A DNA stretch of 64,000 nt from Phoronis australis (taxonomy: Eukaryota; Phoronida; Phoronidae): NCBI GenBank assembly GCA_002633005.1, contig NMRA01000492.1:8083-72082 (forward strand), written 5' to 3'. A program made the translations under genes and the position numbers. Under the pieces are notes generated by a model, which saw nothing but the letters and a program-made list of their open reading frames with translations, made no database searches and had not been told where the DNA came from. This document shows, piece by piece, positions 1 through 11,900 of the stretch. How positions within the stretch are numbered: the first letter of the stretch is position 1; the number at the start of each line of letters is the position of its first letter.

Positions 1-678
1 CGCGTGTCCCNTAAATAGGCGATTGCACCGCCTCACTAAACAGGCATTCCCTATGAAAGCGTACTGAATGAAAAAGACACGTGACAAACGTTTAAACAGC
101 TTTGCACAGATGTCTTAGTATTACGTGCAAACACCAGCATGGGTTTCGAGAACGGGCCGTGGTATATTCAGACACGTAATGGCAAAACTTTCTAGTTGTT
201 TTCCTAGACTTATCGCGAACCTGAAAGCTATTTCAGTCCAAACTCAACTATTTTGACGGAAGACGAAACAGGAATCTTTCCATGTAAATGCCGCACATCA
301 AATCGGCAATAACACATTACTTTCTAAAACCAATTAATTGGGAAAAGGTTGGGGGAAGTGCGTGACCGACGGAAGCAAACGCAAATTTTGAAAAGCACCG
401 TTGGATTTTAGAATGTGGACAGTTGTTTTGGTTCGCCAAAGTAGCTCGACAAATGTATCAGACAGGAACATGTTCAAATTACTAGTGGCAGGCAGTGATA
501 TTGCTAATGTGGGACACTAATTGTCTCCACATTCTTCCACCCTGGCAGCACGAGACCAGATATACCTAGACTGACAGTGTTTGAGAATTGTCGGTTTTAA
601 AATTTCTGAGGGAGTCTTTCAAGTACAGATCCAAAAGGAGTCTCCGAATTAAAGATTCGAACTGACGCAAAAACTTAC
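1..678. other. No gene recognised (left edge)
   Basis: Contains one N at position 11 and AT-rich unique sequence. If the channel gene continues leftward, this is intron after the 679-852 exon. No exon with matching phase was identified. Confidence 0.5.
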
Positions 679-852
679 ATGAAGAGCACGTTCAAGAAGC
701 ACATTATAGTCAGAGCCACTCCAATGTCTCCGAATGAAAAGAACGGCTCGAAGGTGAACCAAATCGTGCACGTGATTATCATCAATAGACTCAGGAACAG
801 TTTGGTATACTCAAGCGCCTTACACAGTAGTCCGGTCGGCAATATCGACAGC
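679..852 (-). CDS. Candidate exon: S1-S2 of a third channel repeat
   Basis: The 174-nt exon has acceptor gcttgcag and donor gtaagt. It completes a Pro codon from the previous exon and encodes two hydrophobic helices, YTKLFLSLLMIITCTIWFTF and IGVALTIMCFLNVLF, separated by a short EPFFSFGD loop. This fits S1 and S2 of a diverged third repeat, continuing the same minus-strand frame. Similarity is structural, not motif-level. The next exon (S3-S4) would lie near or beyond the left edge. Confidence 0.5.
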
Positions 853-1360
853 CTGCAAGCATTTTGCACAAGCATACACTGTATGAATTATCAACGTCAT
901 ATTTGTAAGCTTAACCTTGCAATTTCGAAAGCCATGGAAGTCTAAGCTTTCAAGCTTATAGAAGAGAGTTCTCAGCTGATGCTACTAAAGTTGGGCCCTT
1001 GAACACCACACTGCAAAGCAACGAACTCAATTAAAAACTGTCCAATCAGATCGCGTAATGTACTAAAGTTCGCTCGAAGCTTGTAGCTCGATTGGCCAAT
1101 ATTGGATAATGGTGGCATCGATGGACAACATGGCTGACATATAGGAACCGTTCATGAACTGACGCACAGATAACTCAGGTCACTGAAATAGACAAAAATG
1201 GTCGATTATGTTCTGATTTCGACTGAGGTAAAATTGTGTTCAAAAGCACTTTTCGTGTGATAACAGAAAAGAAGAAAACCTTGCAGCTTGTTCCATAGTA
1301 TATATTTTGAATTGTTTGAACTAAAATAATTATTGTAAATGCAGTAAAGAAACAACTTAC

Positions 1361-1502
1361 GGCATTAGCAAACAAGCAAAAGCTTTGCCAACGACATGAA
1401 GGTTCTTGTAGGGGTCAAGATAATCGTGGTTTTTTTCTCCATTTGGCAGAATTGGCTTGAATTTACAAAACATTCCCCTGTATGTTTTGCTTGCACGTCC
1501 AT
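1361..1502 (-). CDS. Candidate exon: linker into third repeat
   Basis: The 142-nt exon lies between acceptor actttcag and donor gtaagt. In the only frame open throughout, it encodes YRGMFCKFKPILPNGEKNHD and then NLHVVGKAFACLLMP. Phases match both neighbours (1 before, 2 after). The FKPILPNGE region sits where repeat B has its pre-S1 LINPESR; the end is hydrophobic. Confidence 0.55.
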
Positions 1503-1509
1503 CTGAAAG

Positions 1510-3740
1510 TTGCCCGAATTAATTACAAATACGTATACATGCATCTGTTGATCTCCAAATGCATAAGCTTTGGAGCAGACAATGTGCACCGCTTACCGTG
1601 AATACAAGGGTATTTACCTTCGATCGCATAACTGGACGTCCCAACATCAAAGCGCGGAACTAATATGTGCTCATCTAAGCAAACGGGAAAGTCAAAACTG
1701 ACTCTGTGTTAAAGCTGCTTTTCAAAAGTACTACTGCGGCCTAATATCGCATGACTGAAGCAGCTGGACACATTGAATGGCAAATGCTCAGTGTACAATC
1801 GATTTCCAAAGTCAAAGAACTTGAACGTGTCGTTGTCGAAAGCCACCAGCGAGTGTCACGTCAAGTCTTTTTTCCAGCCTAGAAAGGCTGACCTAGGCGT
1901 ATAGACCCAATTCACGCGGCGGACATTAAAATCCAAAGCGAGGCAAACTGCGATAAACAAAACGGAAGTTGACATTGCGTGAGTTAAATAGCCGGACTTT
2001 CGAGTCTAACCTGGATATTAAATTTTAATAATGACAATTAACCACAGAGACGTAGAAACTTACATTAGAGAACAAGTTAAGGCGCCAAAGAGTTGTTTGA
2101 CGAAAGGGTTTTAATTTTTTCGGAAAACTAGGTTTGAAACATGAAAAGTAAATATGACCAAATTGCGGCAATCGTAGTGTTACGGATTAGGTATTATGCT
2201 GAATGCAGGGTTACGTTTTTTCTTGTAAATTGTTGATCAAAATACTTTCTACGCGAACCTGGTAATCTGCGCGTATTGTTGACCAGTTGAAGACATATAC
2301 GACAGTGGTGGCTGTCATGTGCAATTAGTCACATCTGGTTTAATTAGTTGATCAAGAATATTAACATCAAGCATAGCCTGATCCTATGCACTCACTGGGA
2401 CTAACAGTTGATTTGTCATTGATCTGAAAGAATAATCGATGTTATTTTAAATAAAATTTCTATTGAAATAAAAACCAGGCTCGTAATTGGAAATGTAAAT
2501 TATTTGACCATCAACTCTGCTTTCTTGGTTGTAATAATTCTTACGTCTAGATTTCAAATATCAAACTGGACCAAGTTGAATTTTAAAATTAAAACACCTA
2601 ATTCGTTCGTCCAAAGCATAACCTCGTTTTAGAACTCAAATTTCAGTTAACTGGACAAAGCAATCATAGTTATCATGTTTCTCCAGGAGCCTCGTTCATC
2701 CAGTGGAGGCGATTTTTTCGCCGAGTGAGCTAGGTGAACAATCTACCTCCCGATAACCATCAATAGCACCCCCGCCCTGTTGCAAGCTCTCATAGGCTCA
2801 GTCTAAATTTAAAGTAGCCTTTTGCTGCGTTCTGGTTTGTCAGTTAAGCCGTCAATCAAAGTCAATCAAAACTATACTAATCCAGCCACTCTGGTAGTGT
2901 CAAGTTCTGTTTCTCCTGCGGATTGGTGCAGACAACAGTGTACATGGACAAAGCAGTGTCACCAGGGCATTTCTACTGACATAATGCACTAATGAATACC
3001 GGTGGCACCCTGTAATTTAAAGACCACGTCCCTGCTCTTCCTTAGAGGTCACGTAGCTGGGATTACCAGAAACTGAACCTGCTATAAACCCAGCTTACGT
3101 CAAAAAGCAACTCACAGCTTGGATTACTTGATATTTTCAAGGCTATTATTGTAAGTCAGTAAGTAGGATTACGCCACGGATAAACGTCCCCGGGGCACGA
3201 CGAGGTAATGATTATCCTGTTCATTGAAAGAAATCCTCTCAAGTTGAAACTCGTTTCAATTTTGTCGGCACCTGTGTTCATTGCAAAGTGCACTAATTTT
3301 GCCACTCACTTCAGCCTCCCTCCCCCGTCAACAATTACGCGTTTGCCCACCCCTTCCCCCCACCGCAACCTACACCGTAAAGATCAACCAAGACTTCGCT
3401 AGATACTGCCCCTGCATTATATGCAAGACAGTGTAGAGTTCAGTAACGCTAGGACAAGATTCCCTAGAGTTAAGTGGAAACGTTTGTAGTCTTTACACCG
3501 ACTTTCCCAAACCACATGGGTAGATCTTACAACCGATGCAGAAGAACTGGATACCTGGCTTTTCCGCGCACGTATATGTGTTCGCTGCTTCACGTCAGAA
3601 CGCAACTGGCGCGAGCATAATCAGAAAAAAACAGAACCTTCCCAGGCCGTACATCGCAGATCACACACCGGATCAAAGGGGGTTTTAGTATCCTAGTCCT
3701 ATAGCACGAATAATTTAACATATGACACAAACCAACACTG
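1510..3740. other. No gene recognised; intron-like
   Basis: AT-rich sequence between two candidate channel exons. Short ORFs at 3208-3605 show no domain and no splice context. Confidence 0.5.
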
Positions 3741-3745
3741 CCTAC

Positions 3746-3911
3746 CCGACGTTTCGTTGAGCATCGCATGTCGTCTCTTCATGCACTGGTGATGATTAAC
3801 GCTCTTGCTCAAAGCTTCCCGTTTCTCCTCCAGATACAACCGGATATAGTTGTCTGAAATGTCACGCACCAACTGGTTCAAGAAGTGCTGATTGTTATCC
3901 GCTTCACAAAC
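3746..3911 (-). CDS. Candidate exon: CNBD C-helix/linker after repeat B
   Basis: The exon follows acceptor gcaggcag (an alternative acceptor lies 4 bases earlier) and ends at donor gtaggc. It encodes HFLNQLVRDISDNYIRLYLE and then EKREALSKSV, a charged helical stretch like the C-terminal CNBD helix in repeat A. It runs from phase 0 to phase 1 and joins the 1361-1502 exon in phase, forming an Asp codon. Confidence 0.55.
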
Positions 3912-4575
3912 CTGCCTGCAAAACGCACATTGGTTATTTACTTAATGTGGGGCGGTCTCCAAAGATGATGCCAAACATTTTTGATTATTTCCTCAGTTTG
4001 GAACCACGCGAACGACAATTATTGAACAATAAACAAAACCAGTATCCCACTGTCAGTTGTAACTCGAGTTTGGGTATAACTATGCTACTGAAATGGGAAA
4101 GTTAGACGTTAATGAAAGCTTCAAGACACACTGTACATGTATGCTCGCGCAGAATGGTGGAAATCGATTCTCATACAAGAACTGTGCTGGTAAAGGATAA
4201 CTTCATTGGATGCCACTGGAGAGACGCAGATGTCTTTTAGGACTTGGTCACAGCATTCTCAGCTATATCTACGTTGTCTGATTACAGTTCTGCGTCATGC
4301 AGCTGTAGGTTCATGCTGGATGATCGAAGTCTTCCCATTTTGGAACTTTTTAGTTGATGGAGAGCGAACTTGTGACATTAACTCAAGTTCATTTACTGTC
4401 TGAGTACTGAACACCTTACTAAGGGTTGTTTCACGTTTCAAGACCACCAAGGTATCACACACGTAGGGTCCAAAGTCCACCTTTTCCTTGTTTGGATGAC
4501 ATTGATCGCTGATCTTATGAAAACGACCAGTCACATGAACGTAAGCGCCTGTGCTTACATGGAACCTGAACTGAA

Positions 4576-4930
4576 TTGCATCATCCACGAAGTGTTTTCT
4601 TCCTACGAGACCACTTGTTAAATTCAAAACGTCCTATGTTTGCGATATCCGTCGATATAGAAAAATGCTTGATGTGCTGGACTGGTGATGCAGCTGGACC
4701 TCGTTGGCTATTACTGTACAGCCCAAGCAGCATCACTCAGAAGAAAACATTCAGTTATTGATTTCTGCTTGCACTAACTGGTTTGAAGTTCAACAGAATG
4801 TGCGTCAGGGCGATCAGCTGTCTGAAATATATCCTTTTTCGTTTTCCATGAATCGTCTAGTTTGGGAATTGAACGAATAAGAAAAGGTGTAAACATCGGC
4901 TTTCTAAACAAAGCATTTTCTTCTGTGTGT
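4576..4930 (+). pseudogene. LINE reverse-transcriptase fragment
   Basis: Plus-strand frames give VFFLRDHLLNSKRPMFAISV and DIEKC (RT motif A region) and, after a frame change, NWFEVQQNVRQGDQLSEIYP (RT motif around RQG...LS). About 350 bases survive. The family differs from the 55.7-kb LINE and may be the same as the relic at 49.3 kb. Confidence 0.6.
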
Positions 4931-5154
4931 GGACGGCTGTGTTATAACCGATCCTGCATGTTTTAAATAAACGATAATTGATGTAAAAAATCAGAGTAAG
5001 TGTTACATTTGAAAAAAGCGAAAAGAAGCAGTTTTGAAGCTCTTTCGCATTATCTATTGGTAGTTCTGTCCTTGACTATGTCCCCTCGTATAAATATTTT
5101 GCATAGCTCAGACCAAATTTTTGGTTTAAAATTGTCAGTCTAACGTTCTGAAGA

Positions 5155-5198
5155 ACTCTGTGAGACTTTGGTTTTTTAAAACCAAAGTCTCACAGAGT
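5155..5198. repeat. Perfect 21-bp inverted repeat
   Basis: Arms actctgtgagactttggttt and its exact complement are separated by only two bases. All 21 pairs match. No coding sequence. It would extrude as a cruciform or fold as an RNA hairpin. Confidence 0.95.
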
Positions 5199-5283
5199 AT
5201 TAAAATACATTCACGGTACGCTTTGAATGTCCAGTGTTCTTACTTCTGGAGTATTGTTCAGGTGTTTGGGATACTCCCACTCT

Positions 5284-5462
5284 TCAAAATGTGAAAACGT
5301 GCGTACTACGATATTTTAGGAATCCACAAGTTTGATGGCAATGCAGTTTAGAACAGCGATACCGGTTTGGCAACCGCTGACCATAAGCAGCATAAAAATG
5401 TGCTTCGCCCACGGAAATGTCTGCTTTTAATGAATTCAAGAAGAGTTGGTTAACGTGTTTTC
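5284..5462 (-). CDS. Candidate second half of repeat B CNBD (frame problem)
   Basis: An open minus-strand stretch after a tttcgtag acceptor reads HVNQLFLNSLKADISVGEAH and then YGQRLPNRYRC and CHQTCGFLKY. It can be aligned to the repeat A segment ALLKRGRIVGE...RTA...CDLVVLDK, including a GE. However, the reading frame needs a phase-1 start while the preceding exon (8790-8936) ends in phase 0, and the cassette Arg-Thr-Ala is not preserved (QRLPN instead). The left limit is uncertain. It could be a diverged exon, an exon needing an unseen micro-exon before it, or chance. Confidence 0.35.
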
Positions 5463-5684
5463 CTACGAAAATAAGATTCGATATGGGAAAATTGGTGTAC
5501 ATCAGTGAAAAAGAATTAACTCTCGGTCAACATGTTACCATTTTTAGAATCACCAGATTGTGAATTTGCAAGAATTGAACAGGGTGTACTCGGAAACATA
5601 GCACCGAACCAGGGTCATCGCCAATAACCGGAAACCTAAACTTGTCTTTAAATCAGTGTAGTGAATCCTATGTCTACATGTACA

Positions 5685-5762
5685 TGTTTATGGCTCAGAG
5701 CTCAGCGTTGGGATGGCTGATGGCTAGAGCTGGAGACGGAGAGGATTCGAGGACCTCTTATG
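5685..5762 (+). repeat. Possible tRNA-derived SINE head
   Basis: An A-box-like tggctcagagctcagcg at 5691 is followed by a B-box-like ggattcgaggacc at 5743, at tRNA-like spacing. The acceptor stem is not evident. Weak support. Confidence 0.3.
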
Positions 5763-6024
5763 TTTGAAAAATGTGTAAACAATGTTAAAGTGGAGAAGCT
5801 AAGAAAGAGCGTTATTTTCATTTCACATTGGAATTTGTTTGTTCCGACAAAAAGTCGATGTTCGGCGAAACTTCCTTATCACCCATATTTTAATGATAAA
5901 ATTTTGAAAATTCGTGGAAACTGCATTTGTCAAGACTCAGTGTGCACGTAACGCGCCGTTACAAGTACTGCACTCTAATAGGCGTAGTGTGAATCACTTC
6001 TTTCTCGTGCCTAGAAATCTTTTG

Positions 6025-6514
6025 TAATTACGAGCGTAAATTATAATGCAGGAGTGTCGCCGTACAATTACGCTCGTAAATTAAATGGGGAAAGTTTTGC
6101 CGTAAAATTACGCTCGTAATTACGAGCGTAAGTTAAATTGCAAAAGTGTTGCAGTAAAATTACGCCCGTAAATTAAAAGGGGAAATGCCGCCGTAAATTA
6201 CGCTCGTAAAATACCTTAAGAGCGTTCCAAATTTAAACCAATCAGTGATGACCTAACATACATGACTGCTGCTGGGCAGCAACGATTTGATCGGCCATGA
6301 TTCAGCGCTCGTATCGTAGACCTGAAATCCGTCATTCCATGAGCGTGCGCGATCGTGGATTGTAAAACCCAACGTCATTGGCTAAGAGTTTAAACTAAAT
6401 TACGAGCGTAATTTTACGCCGTAAAGAATTAAATTACGCTCGTAATTTTACGGCGTAAATAACGGCGTAATGTACACAATTACGCTCGTATTTTTCCGGC
6501 GACACTTTCCCCCC
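6025..6514. repeat. Palindromic subrepeat array (ttacgctcgtaa units) flanking a 180-bp core
   Basis: About nine copies of the near-palindrome ttacgctcgtaa / ttacgagcgtaa occur in two blocks, 6025-6213 and 6397-6514. In the left block the units recur about every 40-50 bases with gccgtaaa and ggggaaa spacers. The right block carries them in mirrored order. The core (6214-6396) is flanked by tttaaacc and gtttaaac. The layout suggests a non-autonomous foldback (MITE-like) element with internally repeated terminal arms. No coding potential. Confidence 0.8.
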
Positions 6515-6999
6515 AGCGGCCCATCATACCAAAGTACTAAAAACATCATCGAATATCATATCTACAATCTCCGGTCTATTTACACCGACGTCTAACCTTT
6601 TTGCATAGGGACGACGTTTCGATCGGTCGGTTCTTCAGCTTCTGATGTCAAGGCGTTCTTAAAACAGGCGCAGTCATGGGTAGCAGGTGAATTATATTTT
6701 TGCTGGGTGATGGTAAAAGTTGAGCCTGGAACGTCTCGGTTGTCAGTACAGCACCAAGGGCGAAAGAGTATCGAAATCTGAACAGAGTACTTTCCGCAAG
6801 TAAATTTCAATCTGACCTCAGATAGACTAAACAATCTGAGATCTGACGTACAATAAAACCTACAGTCTGTGTATCATCAACTAAACTTCACGGCAAACGA
6901 AAGTAATTAGAGAAATTTTATTTCCACTACAAAGCAGTATTGTTAGAGAAATAATATTTCGTTAAGTAAGGAAAGTACAATGATGGTACGACACTCAGA

Positions 7000-7760
7000 A
7001 ATATCTCTTGAATACGAGAGTAAGACAGCAAGGCCAGCAACACCATAAGCGAAAACGATGTCGTCATCACTGACAACGCAGTTGACTACCTCCAAAGCCG
7101 CTACATCGCCAACAACTTTGCCAACAACACCAACAGTGCCTCCAGCAACATCGACAATGAACGACGTCAACCAAAAATGCCATCTCCATCAATTGATGAC
7201 AACGCTTGCGCGCACTTAGTGACATGAAATCACTTCTAAAACCGACAGAGCCAACAACGGCAAAACCGCTGACGACAAGTACACGTCAAGACGCCCATTA
7301 CGAAGACAAGCACGACGACGCCGCCGACAACAGAGACGACGCTCACTAGAACTGCAACATCAGCATCGAATTTTATGTTTCAGGAAGTCTCGAGTAACTG
7401 GAGAACGGTGAGTAGCAGCGAAAAACTTTCCGTGCACTTTTTGGAACTCTCGACTCCACGTGTTAAACTTCAAAGGCAAGTCTAAACGGACGTCTGAGTT
7501 ACGGCGCGAGCATTTAATCAATAAACGAGCAGTCATCTGAAAATCTTGAATAATCGGAGAACTGTAGGCGGAAATGGATCAGGCAGTACCAGTAGAGCTG
7601 GAAGAGATCTGCACACCACGTTTCAGATAAACGAGAACGGTTTTATAAGAGTACGCCTACACGAAATACGTAAGTGGTCTAAACCAAAAGTCTGGTTTGT
7701 TATCACCTTGGCTAGAACCCGTAATGATGTGTTGCTGTGAACCAGAACAAAAACTTACCT
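7000..7760. repeat. Dispersed non-coding repeat with CAA/GAC triplet runs, copy 1
   Basis: A CAA/ACG-rich stretch (for example aacaactttgccaacaacac) is followed by cgagcagtcatctgaaaat. Both parts, in the same order, have relatives at 35560-36620. An antisense open frame of low-complexity G/V here is an artefact of the triplets. Confidence 0.5.
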
Positions 7761-8161
7761 TTGCTATAGGCAATGTGTCGTTATGAATTCGGTCTAATTT
7801 TTATTAGTCAAAGTAGATGTAATTTTTGTCTTCAATCGAGCTGACAGTTCGAATTGGTAGCGGCCAGCCACCTGTATAGTCACTACGCGTCATTTTTCGT
7901 TCAGAACTGTGCGCCAATCGAATATTTCCAAACCAACAAACCAATTCTCAACTGAGTTAGGATGAAGCTGAGATATGTCATAAAGCTGTACATATACGTG
8001 GCCCATGGCACATGGAATTCCAGTGTGAGAATCGATATTCACTACTCTGCAAGAGCTGTCACTTGCTTTTACCTGATCAGCATAGGATATTTTTTAGCCA
8101 CGTTTAGAAAGTCAGTCCTCGTCAACACAAGCGCCTCCACGTGGGTTTTCGCGCGAACGCT

Positions 8162-8267
8162 ATGGCGGGACACGGTGCCGAAGAGCAGGCTTATGTCTCC
8201 AAAGAAGTTTTGCGGTCCCAGTTTGAACAGAACTTCGGAAGACTTTCCAGCGATCAGAAGCTGCCAA
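8162..8267 (+). CDS. Possible 5' coding exon of an unidentified plus-strand gene
   Basis: An ATG in a GC-richer context opens 35-36 codons (MAGHGAEEQAYVSKEVLRSQ, then FEQNFGRLSSDQKLPK) followed by a gtatgc donor. The composition is coding-like and hydrophilic. I do not recognise the protein. It is antisense to the channel gene and nested in the region after the 8790 exon. No convincing second exon was found; one possible acceptor follows at about 8620. Confidence 0.3.
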
Positions 8268-8789
8268 AAGTATGCAGTCGGTTCATTGATTATTGTTATG
8301 AGCCACTGGCCCTCTTAAATGGATAGCTTAACATTATGCACGCGCATGCAAGAGTAAAGATTTGTCGGATATTATGTTTTATCACCGGAAATGAAAACAA
8401 ACGGTTTCCGGCGAATATGACGTATCCACAGGTTAAACTGGACTTCGCTTTTAGTAGGAATATGACAAAAATTTGCCCCACCTTGGCCGCAGGCAAGGTC
8501 TCCTTCTCTACTCATCCCTACGTCACCAATTTCACCAGTGTATTCCCCGGTGGTCACCAATGTGGCTCCCCGATCTCTACATGTCCTCCACCGTGAATCT
8601 CCTGTCCGTGTGTTTTGCAGTCGATGGAGATTCTGCCCTCCCCTGACCACTTTATAGTCGTATGGACCTATTTTAAATATCCAACTGCCCTCAGAAGGCA
8701 AATTACTTTTTGCCAGTTTGGTAACGGAACTTTCACTAGTTCAGTCTTTACGTGGCAGGGCATTTTTGTATTCGAAACTGCAAACTAAC

Positions 8790-8936
8790 CTCACAATGCC
8801 CACGCTTGATGATATAGAGCTCGTTACCTACGTCACCAGCAGTAACCAGAAAGGTCTTTGGGAGGTATATGAATGTTTGTACTTTCATACACAAGTCTCT
8901 GAGAACTTCTTCTCCAACGTCACGCAGAAATGGTAT
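8790..8936 (-). CDS. CNGK-like exon: repeat B CNBD, first half
   Basis: The 147-nt, phase 0/0 exon has acceptor atttgcag and donor gttagt. It encodes IPFLRDVGEEVLRDLCMKVQ and then FIYLPKTFLVTAGDVGNELY, ending IIKRGHCE. This is the CNBD alpha helix and first beta strands. Length and phases equal the repeat A exon at 34967-35113. Confidence 0.93.
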
Positions 8937-11900
8937 CTGCAAATACAGAACAGAAACGTGTTGTAACAAAGATGTAAAGCACTTTGAGACTTGTCACGTG
9001 TTCAATTAGCCAAAGTACCTTAACACGTACGTACTGACAACCCATGGCACAGGCTCCCCATATGCCTAAATGCATTTGTGCTACTGTTTACTATCAATGA
9101 AACTTGATATGCGACTTTGTGCAAATGCCCATGCTCTATTCTTCAAAGTTACCACTTTGAGTAAAAAAATTTGTCCCTGATACCCTGGGGGACAATCACG
9201 TTCGTCCCTAGAAGAAACGGAAACAATGTAGCACATCCTCAGTCTCGAACCTACAGTCTCGCCATTTAAGGATTTCCAGATTCAATATTCAACACAATGG
9301 AGGGATTGACTGGTTGGTTAGTAGGATGACTGAAACCATCTGGCTCTCAGTGACAATATTTTCATCACCAACATTTAAAGGAGAATGCCACCCAAAAACA
9401 ACGTATTTCGTATCAATTTAGATCGAGTAGTTCTACTCGATAATGGCACGTTCGGTTGCGTTACCTGACACCTGACGGCAGACGGAGGTGTTGAAATTAT
9501 CCAATGACGTCATTGGTTTCACACGCAGTCTCCTCAGCAGATCACAACACGGGTTACTGATGTCAGGTTATCGCTTGAATTTATCGTTTAACACCAATAA
9601 ATCACCAAACTTCGATGCAAAACCATTAAAATACACAGAGTTCTTATAAAAACGTGTTGTTATGGATTTATTGGTGTTTGGACCCACCGTAGCCTACAAA
9701 GTTCGGCAGGCCAATTTACCAAGGTCCGTAGCAGGAGTTTGGAGTGTTCGGAGATAAATTCGAAGTATTCTTCCGTGAAATACAGACAAGAGAACCTAGA
9801 TCTGTGTTGTTTAGACTTGTGAATTTTTGAGTTCTAAACACACAAAACGCTTGTTATTCCGGCCAGTGGCTCGGAACCGATCAGGCCCGTCGCGGCCGCC
9901 GGGACTGGCACGAACATAAACAAGCTTGAGTTGGAAACTAAACCTCCAGTCACGAAAAGACTATAATAGTCAGTGCTGTAGTGGTAAAAGTAGAGGTAAG
10001 TAGGCGCCGAAAGCCCACNCACAACACGGGTTACTGATGTCAGGTTATCGCTTGAATTTATCGTTTAACACCAATAAATCACCAAACTTCGATGCAAAAC
10101 CATATAAAATGTGTTGTTATGGATTTATTGGTGTTTGGACTCACCGTAGCCTACAAAGTTCGGCAGGCCAATTTACCAAGGTCCGTAGCAGGAGTTTGGA
10201 GTGTTCGGAGATAAATTCGAAGTATTCTTCCGTGAAATACAGACAAGAGAACCTAGATCTGTGTTGTTTAGACTTGTGAATTTTTGAGTTCTAAACACAC
10301 AAAACGCTTGTTATTCCGGCCAGTGGCTCGGAACCGATCAGGCCCGTCGCGGCCGCCGGGACTGGCACGAACATAAACAAGCTTGAGTTGGAAACTAAAC
10401 CTCCAGTCACGAAAAGACTATAATAGTCAGTGCTGTAGTGGTAAAAGTAGAGGTAAGTAGGCGCCGAAAGCCCACCGCATCACCCTGAGCACTGAACATA
10501 ACTTACGGTGCGTAGGCGCTACGTCCAAATGCCAAAAGGTGGTTGGCTGCGCCTGCGTGCGCCTACGCCCCACTAAAACACTGATAATAGTGAGCCAAAG
10601 AAATAATGTTCACGCAATTATTTACGTGAATTAGTCACGAAACCAAAAATCAACTTACTTGTCAGGGGCCTCGAAGTCGGGTTCCGCGCTTCCACAGACC
10701 GTCAGGGCAAAGGTTGTAGGCTACATTAACAATGATTTGAATAATCTATTTGTATTTCTAAATAAAGATTCCCCTAACATGTGACCGTAGCATATAAAAT
10801 CTAGTAATTGTTTCACAACAGCTTTCTGTCAGCAAACACTGAATTAGCATGCACTCACACGGCCTCGGTGCCGGGTCAGTTACCTTTATTCATTGCCGGC
10901 ACCAAAAGCCGGTAACGCAGTGGTTTATTCATTGGTGGCTTCTCAACATTTGCACTCACGAATACTGCAAAGGCATAACAAATTCTATCTAATGAGGCAG
11001 ATTTTGTTTCAGTTTTATATACATGTAAGCATTGGTTAGGAAGAGAATAATTCATTATGAAACAGAACGCTGAATACATCACAACTCGCCCGGCGCCAAT
11101 CCCGACTTAGTCAAGAGCTCATCCGACGAAGACTTCACGGGTTGGATCGTTATAGGTTTACAGGCTATCAGTTCGAACCGGAATACACTGATCAAGAAAT
11201 ACTAGAGAGGCGCTATGAATATGCACAAGCAACGGAACGTATGGATAGTTCTTTGGTAAGCCGGAATTCTTCAGAGAAATCACTGTCGACGAAATGCCGG
11301 CCACAGACACGGAGATGTTTCACGGCCTCATACTTGCTATTAACAGCGTACCTTACATTCTTCACTACCGCGAGCCACTTCCTAAGCATTTTGAGCTCTC
11401 GAGGAAGTGGAAAAACGATACACCAGCTTTCTTCGCAGCTTCATAGTTCGGACAAGCGGGAACGATGCACCGCAATATAGCGGCATTAATTCTGCAGACC
11501 AACCGCTGACGTCACTGCGTCGTTTCTCACCTTCCTCACAGGTTAACGCGACACCTCTCGGCAAGGTGAGGTCTACCGTATAAGAGGCGATACGGATATA
11601 GACGGATTAAGACGGTAAAAAATACTAATTAAATCGGGTGGCATTCTCGTTTAATGCATACATCCATGCTTCACTCATTTTTTCGAGGACTGTGGTGGTC
11701 ATAAAAATAATCGACTCACATTGTTGAGGTATTCCCCGTATTCGCAGTAAACCAGGTCTTTCTGAAGGGTCCTTGGTACGTCTACAAACAATGTTTCTCC
11801 TTGATGGCTTTGGTGCCTGATTTGATAAAGAAACAGAAACAAAAGCACTAATCGCAGACAATGTCACTTTACGCCAATATCAAAACCAGCGACTTCGCGT

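Noticed and set aside
4295-4627. Minus-strand 110-codon ORF with CDTLVVLKRE, similar to the CNBD strand
   Set aside because: It partly overlaps the plus-strand LINE RT fragment antisense, lacks splice sites in a fitting phase and has a non-CNBD context.
6943-7170. Val/Gly-rich minus-strand ORF
   Set aside because: Product of triplet-rich repeat DNA; a related repeat at 35.6 kb shows it is not a gene.
8372-8701. Minus-strand frame with GEYTGEIGDV resembling a CNBD cassette
   Set aside because: No acceptor in phase 0 leads into it from the 8790 exon, and residues around GE do not continue like a CNBD; probably coincidence.
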